Part shown: positions 51,538 through 63,725 of the stretch, one piece after another | Layout of the letters: each line of letters opens with the position of its first letter | Position numbering within the stretch: the first letter of the stretch is position 1 | Assembly (NCBI RefSeq): GCF_023065955.2 | Contig: NW_026622874.1 | Coordinates: forward strand, 80,746,917-80,810,916 | Source of the DNA: Ursus arctos | Lineage: Eukaryota > Chordata > Mammalia > Carnivora > Ursidae | DNA: 64,000 nt | Direction: 5' to 3' | Translations under genes and position numbers: made by a program | Notes under the pieces: generated by a model | What the model saw: the letters and a program-made list of their open reading frames with translations, nothing else | Told to the model about the DNA's origin: nothing | Database searches by the model: none

Positions 51538-53934
51538 ACCAAGACACACACACAGTGAGTGTTCTGCCATCCTTCACCTCTAACCACCTGTGGCTTTGGG
51601 AGAGGCCCCCAAAGATGATGATTTGTAACGGAGAAGCCTGTCAGCCCCTGCGTGAACTGCTTGTATTTGAGAGGTGAACGACGCCACAGACAAACTGGAT
51701 GACCCACCCAACAGACACAAGGCCAGGACACGGTGCTGCCCAGACAGGAACAGGATTCCAGAAATGGTTACAACTGGAAACAGCCACCGTATTTACCTTG
51801 TCCTTCTCTGGGTCCTTCTTGGGCACGGTGCCACCTTTGTCCCCTTGAGCGCCACAGGTTTCTGAATTGGACCGAGGCCCTAGAAGAGACAGAGGTGGAT
51901 TCAGACGGGTGTTGGCCACGCAAGATTCAAGCCAAAGCTCTACACCTGCCCCAGCCTGTTCTACTCTCCCACTCTCAGGTCCCTTCCAGATGCAGAGCGT
52001 TTCTCACAGGTCTCCGCTGACCTCTGTGGACAAAGGAGAGACCAGTCCCTCACCCTTGGGGATATGACCACTCCGCACAGTAGAGATGATTTCAGAACTA
52101 ATCAATAACGCTGGACAACTGGGGCCTCCACACATGCAAGTGATGTAAAGACTGTGCTCCATTAAGCCCAGAGCCCAAAACATCATGTCTGTGCAGGGCA
52201 CCTGGGCAATGCTTTTATGTCTGTCTATTGCACAATGTCACACTTCTTCTCAATGGCAGACCCCTGCTGCCCAGTTCTGTATGGTGAAACGAGACAGTCC
52301 ACGAAATGGATGTCCACAGAAAGTTGAGGAATGTTCCTGTGTCCTCACTCAGGTTGATCCTTGCATTGCAAAGCCTCGTGGTACCTCCTCTACATCTTCT
52401 CCACCGACACATGTAGTCACACGATGAATACGCGCTACAACTCACATCATGCAATCCAGATCATCTTACCACATGGTGGCGGAACGAGGGGCAGGGGAGG
52501 CCCGCATGTCGACCAAGGTGGAGGAGGCTGAGGTGGCCCACAGCCAGTGAAGTCTGGTAAAGTTTGGTCCATAGGGCAGGGCATGCAGGTGGGCCGAGGA
52601 AACCCTCTCACATCTGGACCCACCTGCAGACAGACAGGAAAATAGTTTGGTGAGACAGACAGAAGTTGTAACACCAAGAGATGAAACCCAAAGAAAGAGC
52701 TCTCAGCATCTGCCTCCTTCTCCAATACCACGTTCCAGCAGAGCCGCATCCGTGCTAGAGAACTTGACCCCTCCCCACTGCTGCCAACTATAACAAGGGG
52801 GGAGAGGGGAATGGATATTACAGGAATAACCTACTGTCACCAAACATCACTAACCATGTCTGCCAATGGTCACTAGCAAGAAGTAGCATCTTCAAAGATG
52901 AAAAAGGAGCATGGCAAACTAGTGAAGGCAGGACACTCCAGACACGGAGGCATCGGGATCCTGGACAACACTTCATCTTTCCTCCTCAACCACACAGAAT
53001 ATTTTGGTTTGTTAACAAGAGAGAGAATGTGATGAAACTGCCCTTTCTTCTCAGGAATCCGAGCCACTCGAGGTGAATCCTTTGCCTGCAAGCCCCTGAC
53101 TGTCCCCACGCTGCCTCACTTCCTGACACAAGGGTCTTCTGCTCTCTGCAGTTTCTGGCCATGGCCACAAACACACTTGAGGAATTAGGGGCCTGTGATC
53201 TGACAGGGGAATTGGAAAAGTGTTTTCCAAAAGGAACGTGATACCAATAACCCTTCTATAACTCAGCAGCTGTGCTTATCTTAAAACACAGTCACTCGGA
53301 CATTTCAGCACACTGAGTTCCAGAGTAATTTTGTCCAATAGGAAATTAAGATGGGAAGCATAAGTTAGGGAATCCACAAAACTGTATATGCTTTCCGATG
53401 GAAAACTCGAGAACGTGTGATGAGAGAAGAAACCTGCTCTCACTGTGACTTCGGACCAAACGACCTGCTCCTAGAAGCCCAACCGAAGGGCTTGTGGGGC
53501 ACCGGTCATGCAGATAATCGCTAACATCCCCCCTTCAGAAAGTTAGTGTCACAGTGTGTTTTGCGACACGACACTAACAGCTCTGATCATGCAAAATAGT
53601 TGTGGAAAGGGTAGAAGGAGAGGGATTCTGTATAGCACGTTTACCAGCAGAAGTAAAACAGGGATGACTTACGAAACATGGCCTATCTAAGCACATTCCA
53701 AACCGCAAAGCAGATAATAAAAAATGCACGGAGAGCTTCCCCTAGTTTCCAGTCGTGAGGATGACCACAGACCTTGTCACAGGTTAATCATCTAACCGCA
53801 ATACGAACACAATAGGTATCGCACCTGTACATACCCCAGTGGGAATCAGGCAGCCCAGAGACTTCAGTGTGCAGTGAGCTGTCAGCTTCCTTGAGTTATT
53901 TCCCCCACGTGCGCTATGGGTGAGCAGGGGTACA

Positions 53935-53977
<43 letters not shown>

Positions 53978-56369
53978 GACACACACACAGTGAGTGTTCT
54001 GCCATCCTTCACCTCTAACCACCTGTGGCTTTGGGAGAGGCCCCCAAAGATGATGATTTGTAACAGAGAAGCCTGTCAGCCCCTGCGTGAACTGCTTGTA
54101 TTTGAGAGGTGAACGACGCCACAGACAAACTGGATGACCCACCCAACAGACACAAGGCCAGGACACGGTGCTGCCCAGACAGGAACAGGATTCCAGAAAT
54201 GGTTACAACTGGAAACAGCCACCGTATTTACCTTGTCCTTCTCTGGGTCCTTCTTGGGCACGGTGCCACCTTTGTCCCCTTGAGCGCCACAGGTTTCTGA
54301 ATTGGACCGAGGCCCTAGAAGAGACAGAGGTGGATTCAGACGGGTGTTGGCCACGCAAGATTCAAGCCAAAGCTCTACACCTGCCCCAGCCTGTTCTACT
54401 CTCCCACTCTCAGGTCCCTTCCAGATGCAGAGCGTTTCTCACAGGTCTCCGCTGACCTCTGTGGACAAAGGAGAGACCAGTCCCTCACCCTTGGGGATAT
54501 GACCACTCCGCACAGTAGAGATGATTTCAGAACTAATCAATAACGCTGGACAACTGGGGCCTCCACACATGCAAGTGATGTAAAGACTGTGCTCCATTAA
54601 GCCCAGAGCCCAAAACATCATGTCTGTGCAGGGCACCTGGGCAATGCTTTTATGTCTGTCTATTGCACAATGTCACACTTCTTCTCAATGGCAGACCCCT
54701 GCTGCCCAGTTCTGTATGGTGAAACGAGACAGTCCACGAAATGGATGTCCACAGAAAGTTGAGGAATGTTCCTGTGTCCTCACTCAGGTTGATCCTTGCA
54801 TTGCAAAGCCTCGTGGTACCTCCTCTACATCTTCTCCACCGACACATGTAGTCACACGATGAATACGCGCTACAACTCACATCATGCAATCCAGATCATC
54901 TTACCACATGGTGGCGGAACGAGGGGCAGGGGAGGCCCGCATGTCGACCAAGGTGGAGGAGGCTGAGGTGGCCCACAGCCAATGAAGCCTGGTAAAGTTT
55001 GGTCCATAGGGCAGGGCATGCAGGTGGGCCGAGGAAACCCTCTCACATCTGGACCCACCTGCAGACAGACAGGAAAATAGTTTGGTGAGACAGACAGAAG
55101 TTGTAACACCAAGAGATGAAACCCAAAGAAAGAGCTCTCAGCATCTGCCTCCTTCTCCAATACCACGTTCCAGCAGAGCCGCATCCGTGCTAGAGAACTT
55201 GACCCCTCCCCACTGCTGCCAACTATAACAAGGGGGGAGAGGGGAATGGATATTACAGGAATAACCTACTGTCACCAAACATCACTAACCATGTCTGCCA
55301 ATGGTCACTAGCAAGAAGTAGCATCTTCAAAGATGAAAAAGGAGCATGGCAAACTAGTGAAGGCAGGACACTCCAGACACGGAGGCATCGGGATCCTGGA
55401 CAACACTTCATCTTTCCTCCTCAACCACACAGAATATTTTGGTTTGTTAACAAGAGAGAGAATGTGATGAAACTGCCCTTTCTTCTCAGGAATCCGAGCC
55501 ACTCGAGGTGAATCCTTTGCCTGCAAGCCCCTGACTGTCCCCACGCTGCCTCACTTCCTGACACAAGGGTCTTCTGCTCTCTGCAGTTTCTGGCCATGGC
55601 CACAAACACACTTGAGGAATTAGGGGCCTGTGATCTGACAGGGGAATTGGAAAAGTGTTTTCCAAAAGGAACGTGATACCAATAACCCTTCTATAACTCA
55701 GCAGCTGTGCTTATCTTAAAACACAGTCACTCGGACATTTCAGCACACTGAGTTCCAGAGTAATTTTGTCCAATAGGAAATTAAGATGGGAAGCATAAGT
55801 TAGGGAATCCACAAAACTGTATATGCTTTCCGATGGAAAACTCGAGAACGTGTGATGAGAGAAGAAACCTGCTCTCACTGTGACTTCGGACCAAACGACC
55901 TGCTCCTAGAAGCCCAACCGAAGGGCTTGTGGGGCACCGGTCATGCAGATAATCGCTAACATCCCCCCTTCAGAAAGTTAGTGTCACAGTGTGTTTTGCG
56001 ACACGACACTAACAGCTCTGATCATGCAAAATAGTTGTGGAAAGGGTAGAAGGAGAGGGATTCTGTATAGCACGTTTACCAGCAGAAGTAAAACAGGGAT
56101 GACTTACGAAACATGGCCTATCTAAGCACATTCCAAACCGCAAAGCAGATAATAAAAAATGCACGGAGAGCTTCCCCTAGTTTCCAGTCGTGAGGATGAC
56201 CACAGACCTTGTCACAGGTTAATCATCTAACCGCAATACGAACACAATACGTATCGCACCTGTACATACCCCAGTGGGAATCAGGCAGCCCAGAGACTTC
56301 AGTGTGCAGTGAGCTGTCAGCTTCCTTGAGTTATTTCCCCCACGTGCGCTATGGGTGAGCAGGGGTACA

Positions 56370-56420
<51 letters not shown>

Positions 56421-58812
56421 GACACACACACAGTGAGTGTTCTGCCATCCTTCACCTCTAACCACCTGTGGCTTTGGGAGAGGCCCCCAAAGATGATGAT
56501 TTGTAACAGAGAAGCCTGTCAGCCCCTGCGTGAACTGCTTGTATTTGAGAGGTGAACGACGCCACAGACAAACTGGATGACCCACCCAACAGACACAAGG
56601 CCAGGACACGGTGCTACCCAGACAGGAACAGGATTCCAGAAATGGTTACAACTGGAAACAGCCACCGTATTTACCTTGTCCTTCTCTGGGTCCTTCTTGG
56701 GCACGGTGCCACCTTTGTCCCCTTGAGCGCCACAGGTTTCTGAATTGGACCGAGGCCCTAGAAGAGACAGAGGTGGATTCAGACGGGTGTTGGCCACGCA
56801 AGATTCAAGCCAAAGCTCTACACCTGCCCCAGCCTGTTCTACTCTCCCACTCTCAGGTCCCTTCCAGATGCAGAGCGTTTCTCACAGGTCTCCGCTGACC
56901 TCTGTGGACAAAGGAGAGACCAGTCCCTCACCCTTGGGGATATGACCACTCCGCACAGTAGAGATGATTTCAGAACTAATCAATAACGCTGGACAACTGG
57001 GGCCTCCACACATGCAAGTGATGTAAAGACTGTGCTCCATTAAGCCCAGAGCCCAAAACATCATGTCTGTGCAGGGCACCTGGGCAATGCTTTTATGTCT
57101 GTCTATTGCACAATGTCACACTTCTTCTCAATGGCAGACCCCTGCTGCCCAGTTCTGTATGGTGAAACGAGACAGTCCACGAAATGGATGTCCACAGAAA
57201 GTTGAGGAATGTTCCTGTGTCCTCACTCAGGTTGATCCTTGCATTGCAAAGCCTCGTGGTACCTCCTCTACATCTTCTCCACCGACACATGTAGTCACAC
57301 GATGAATACGCGCTACAACTCACATCATGCAATCCAGATCATCTTACCACATGGTGGCGGAACGAGGGGCAGGGGAGGCCCGCATGTCGACCAAGGTGGA
57401 GGAGGCTGAGGTGGCCCACAGCCAATGAAGCCTGGTAAAGTTTGGTCCATAGGGCAGGGCATGCAGGTGGGCCGAGGAAACCCTCTCACATCTGGACCCA
57501 CCTGCAGACAGACAGGAAAATAGTTTGGTGAGACAGACAGAAGTTGTAACACCAAGAGATGAAACCCAAAGAAAGAGCTCTCAGCATCTGCCTCCTTCTC
57601 CAATACCACGTTCCAGCAGAGCCGCATCCGTGCTAGAGAACTTGACCCCTCCCCACTGCTGCCAACTATAACAAGGGGGGAGAGGGGAATGGATATTACA
57701 GGAATAACCTACTGTCACCAAACATCACTAACCATGTCTGCCAATGGTCACTAGCAAGAAGTAGCATCTTCAAAGATGAAAAAGGAGCATGGCAAACTAG
57801 TGAAGGCAGGACACTCCAGACACGGAGGCATCGGGATCCTGGACAACACTTCATCTTTCCTCCTCAACCACACAGAATATTTTGGTTTGTTAACAAGAGA
57901 GAGAATGTGATGAAACTGCCCTTTCTTCTCAGGAATCCGAGCCACTCGAGGTGAATCCTTTGCCTGCAAGCCCCTGACTGTCCCCACGCTGCCTCACTTC
58001 CTGACACAAGGGTCTTCTGCTCTCTGCAGTTTCTGGCCATGGCCACAAACACACTTGAGGAATTAGGGGCCTGTGATCTGACAGGGGAATTGGAAAAGTG
58101 TTTTCCAAAAGGAACGTGATACCAATAACCCTTCTATAACTCAGCAGCTGTGCTTATCTTAAAACACAGTCACTCGGACATTTCAGCACACTGAGTTCCA
58201 GAGTAATTTTGTCCAATAGGAAATTAAGATGGGAAGCATAAGTTAGGGAATCCACAAAACTGTATATGCTTTCCGATGGAAAACTCGAGAACGTGTGATG
58301 AGAGAAGAAACCTGCTCTCACTGTGACTTCGGACCAAACGACCTGCTCCTAGAAGCCCAACCGAAGGGCTTGTGGGGCACCGGTCATGCAGATAATCGCT
58401 AACATCCCCCCTTCAGAAAGTTAGTGTCACAGTGTGTTTTGCGACACGACACTAACAGCTCTGATCATGCAAAATAGTTGTGGAAAGGGTAGAAGGAGAG
58501 GGATTCTGTATAGCACGTTTACCAGCAGAAGTAAAACAGGGATGACTTACGAAACATGGCCTATCTAAGCACATTCCAAACCGCAAAGCAGATAATAAAA
58601 AATGCACGGAGAGCTTCCCCTAGTTTCCAGTCGTGAGGATGACCACAGACCTTGTCACAGGTTAATCATCTAACCGCAATACGAACACAATACGTATCGC
58701 ACCTGTACATACCCCAGTGGGAATCAGGCAGCCCAGAGACTTCAGTGTGCAGTGAGCTGTCAGCTTCCTTGAGTTATTTCCCCCACGTGCGCTATGGGTG
58801 AGCAGGGGTACA

Positions 58813-58853
<41 letters not shown>

Positions 58854-61245
58854 GACACACACACAGTGAGTGTTCTGCCATCCTTCACCTCTAACCACCT
58901 GTGGCTTTGGGAGAGGCCCCCAAAGATGATGATTTGTAACAGAGAAGCCTGTCAGCCCCTGCGTGAACTGCTTGTATTTGAGAGGTGAACGACGCCACAG
59001 ACAAACTGGATGACCCACCCAACAGACACAAGGCCAGGACACGGTGCTGCCCAGACAGGAACAGGATTCCAGAAATGGTTACAACTGGAAACAGCCACCG
59101 TATTTACCTTGTCCTTCTCTGGGTCCTTCTTGGGCACGGTGCCACCTTTGTCCCCTTGAGCGCCACAGGTTTCTGAATTGGACCGAGGCCCTAGAAGAGA
59201 CAGAGGTGGATTCAGACGGGTGTTGGCCACGCAAGATTCAAGCCAAAGCTCTACACCTGCCCCAGCCTGTTCTACTCTCCCACTCTCAGGTCCCTTCCAG
59301 ATGCAGAGCGTTTCTCACAGGTCTCCGCTGACCTCTGTGGACAAAGGAGAGACCAGTCCCTCACCCTTGGGGATATGACCACTCCGCACAGTAGAGATGA
59401 TTTCAGAACTAATCAATAACGCTGGACAACTGGGGCCTCCACACATGCAAGTGATGTAAAGACTGTGCTCCATTAAGCCCAGAGCCCAAAACATCATGTC
59501 TGTGCAGGGCACCTGGGCAATGCTTTTATGTCTGTCTATTGCACAATGTCACACTTCTTCTCAATGGCAGACCCCTGCTGCCCAGTTCTGTATGGTGAAA
59601 CGAGACAGTCCACGAAATGGATGTCCACAGAAAGTTGAGGAATGTTCCTGTGTCCTCACTCAGGTTGATCCTTGCATTGCAAAGCCTCGTGGTACCTCCT
59701 CTACATCTTCTCCACCGACACATGTAGTCACACGATGAATACGCGCTACAACTCACATCATGCAATCCAGATCATCTTACCACATGGTGGCGGAACGAGG
59801 GGCAGGGGAGGCCCGCATGTCGACCAAGGTGGAGGAGGCTGAGGTGGCCCACAGCCAGTGAAGTCTGGTAAAGTTTGGTCCATAGGGCAGGGCATGCAGG
59901 TGGGCCGAGGAAACCCTCTCACATCTGGACCCACCTGCAGACAGACAGGAAAATAGTTTGGTGAGACAGACAGAAGTTGTAACACCAAGAGATGAAACCC
60001 AAAGAAAGAGCTCTCAGCATCTGCCTCCTTCTCCAATACCACGTTCCAGCAGAGCCGCATCCGTGCTAGAGAACTTGACCCCTCCCCACTGCTGCCAACT
60101 ATAACAAGGGGGGAGAGGGGAATGGATATTACAGGAATAACCTACTGTCACCAAACATCACTAACCATGTCTGCCAATGGTCACTAGCAAGAAGTAGCAT
60201 CTTCAAAGATGAAAAAGGAGCATGGCAAACTAGTGAAGGCAGGACACTCCAGACACGGAGGCATCGGGATCCTGGACAACACTTCATCTTTCCTCCTCAA
60301 CCACACAGAATATTTTGGTTTGTTAACAAGAGAGAGAATGTGATGAAACTGCCCTTTCTTCTCAGGAATCCGAGCCACTCGAGGTGAATCCTTTGCCTGC
60401 AAGCCCCTGACTGTCCCCACGCTGCCTCACTTCCTGACACAAGGGTCTTCTGCTCTCTGCAGTTTCTGGCCATGGCCACAAACACACTTGAGGAATTAGG
60501 GGCCTGTGATCTGACAGGGGAATTGGAAAAGTGTTTTCCAAAAGGAACGTGATACCAATAACCCTTCTATAACTCAGCAGCTGTGCTTATCTTAAAACAC
60601 AGTCACTCGGACATTTCAGCACACTGAGTTCCAGAGTAATTTTGTCCAATAGGAAATTAAGATGGGAAGCATAAGTTAGGGAATCCACAAAACTGTATAT
60701 GCTTTCCGATGGAAAACTCGAGAACGTGTGATGAGAGAAGAAACCTGCTCTCACTGTGACTTCGGACCAAACGACCTGCTCCTAGAAGCCCAACCGAAGG
60801 GCTTGTGGGGCACCGGTCATGCAGATAATCGCTAACATCCCCCCTTCAGAAAGTGTGTGTCACAGTGTGTTTTGCGACACGACACTAACAGCTCTGATCA
60901 TGCAAAATAGTTGTGGAAAGGGTAGAAGGAGAGGGATTCTGTATAGCACGTTTACCAGCAGAAGTAAAACAGGGATGACTTACGAAACATGGCCTATCTA
61001 AGCACATTCCAAACCGCAAAGCAGATAATAAAAAATGCACGGAGAGCTTCCCCTAGTTTCCAGTCGTGAGGATGACCACAGACCTTGTCACAGGTTAATC
61101 ATCTAACCGCAATACGAACACAATAGGTATCGCACCTGTACATACCCCAGTGGGAATCAGGCAGCCCAGAGACTTCAGTGTGCAGTGAGCTGTCAGCTTC
61201 CTTGAGTTATTTCCCCCACGTGCGCTATGGGTGAGCAGGGGTACA

Positions 61246-61288
<43 letters not shown>

Positions 61289-63680
61289 GACACACACACA
61301 GTGAGTGTTCTGCCATCCTTCACCTCTAACCACCTGTGGCTTTGGGAGAGGCCCCCAAAGATGATGATTTGTAACAGAGAAGCCTGTCAGCCCCTGCGTG
61401 AACTGCTTGTATTTGAGAGGTGAACGACGCCACAGACAAACTGGATGACCCACCCAACAGACACAAGGCCAGGACACGGTGCTGCCCAGACAGGAACAGG
61501 ATTCCAGAAATGGTTACAACTGGAAACAGCCACCGTATTTACCTTGTCCTTCTCTGGGTCCTTCTTGGGCACGGTGCCACCTTTGTCCCCTTGAGCGCCA
61601 CAGGTTTCTGAATTGGACCGAGGCCCTAGAAGAGACAGAGGTGGATTCAGACGGGTGTTGGCCACGCAAGATTCAAGCCAAAGCTCTACACCTGCCCCAG
61701 CCTGTTCTACTCTCCCACTCTCAGGTCCCTTCCAGATGCAGAGCGTTTCTCACAGGTCTCCGCTGACCTCTGTGGACAAAGGAGAGACCAGTCCCTCACC
61801 CTTGGGGATATGACCACTCCGCACAGTAGAGATGATTTCAGAACTAATCAATAACGCTGGACAACTGGGGCCTCCACACATGCAAGTGATGTAAAGACTG
61901 TGCTCCATTAAGCCCAGAGCCCAAAACATCATGTCTGTGCAGGGCACCTGGGCAATGCTTTTATGTCTGTCTATTGCACAATGTCACACTTCTTCTCAAT
62001 GGCAGACCCCTGCTGCCCAGTTCTGTATGGTGAAACGAGACAGTCCACGAAATGGATGTCCACAGAAAGTTGAGGAATGTTCCTGTGTCCTCACTCAGGT
62101 TGATCCTTGCATTGCAAAGCCTCGTGGTACCTCCTCTACATCTTCTCCACCGACACATGTAGTCACACGATGAATACGCGCTACAACTCACATCATGCAA
62201 TCCAGATCATCTTACCACATGGTGGCGGAACGAGGGGCAGGGGAGGCCCGCATGTCGACCAAGGTGGAGGAGGCTGAGGTGGCCCACAGCCAGTGAAGCC
62301 TGGTAAAGTTTGGTCCATAGGGCAGGGCATGCAGGTGGGCCGAGGAAACCCTCTCACATCCGGACCCACCTGCAGACAGACAGGAAAATAGTTTGGTGAG
62401 ACAGACAGAAGTTGTAACACCAAGAGATGAAACCCAAAGAAAGAGCTCTCAGCATCTGCCTCCTTCTCCAATACCACGTTCCAGCAGAGCCGCATGCGTG
62501 CTAGAGAACTTGACCCCTCCCCACTGCTGCCAACTATAACAAGGGGGGAGAGGGGAATGGATATTACAGGAATAACCTACTGTCACCAAACATCACTAAC
62601 CATGTCTGCCAATGGTCACTAGCAAGAAGTAGCATCTTCAAAGATGAAAAAGGAGCATGGCAAACTAGTGAAGGCAGGACACTCCAGACACGGAGGCATC
62701 GGGATCCTGGACAACACTTCATCTTTCCTCCTCAACCACACAGAATATTTTGGTTTGTTAACAAGAGAGAGAATGTGATGAAACTGCCCTTTCTTCTCAG
62801 GAATCCGAGCCACTCGAGGTGAATCCTTTGCCTGCAAGCCCCTGACTGTCCCCACGCTGCCTCACTTCCTGACACAAGGGTCTTCTGCTCTCTGCAGTTT
62901 CTGGCCATGGCCACAAACACACTTGAGGAATTAGGGGCCTGTGATCTGACAGGGGAATTGGAAAAGTGTTTTCCAAAAGGAACGTGATACCAATAACCCT
63001 TCTATAACTCAGCAGCTGTGCTTATCTTAAAACACAGTCACTCGGACATTTCAGCACACTGAGTTCCAGAGTAATTTTGTCCAATAGGAAATTAAGATGG
63101 GAAGCATAAGTTAGGGAATCCACAAAACTGTATATGCTTTCCGATGGAAAACTCGAGAACGTGTGATGAGAGAAGAAACCTGCTCTCACTGTGACTTCGG
63201 ACCAAACGACCTGCTCCTAGAAGCCCAACCGAAGGGCTTGTGGGGCACCGGTCATGCAGATAATCGCTAACATCCCCCCTTCAGAAAGTTAGTGTCACAG
63301 TGTGTTTTGCGACACGACACTAACAGCTCTGATCATGCAAAATAGTTGTGGAAAGGGTAGAAGGAGAGGGATTCTGTATAGCACGTTTACCAGCAGAAGT
63401 AAAACAGGGATGACTTACGAAACATGGCCTATCTAAGCACATTCCAAACCGCAAAGCAGATAATAAAAAATGCACGGAGAGCTTCCCCTAGTTTCCAGTC
63501 GTGAGGATGACCACAGACCTTGTCACAGGTTAATCATCTAACCGCAATACGAACACAATACGTATCGCACCTGTACATACCCCAGTGGGAATCAGGCAGC
63601 CCAGAGACTTCAGTGTGCAGTGAGCTGTCAGCTTCCTTGAGTTATTTCCCCCACGTGCGCTATGGGTGAGCAGGGGTACA

Positions 63681-63725
<45 letters not shown>

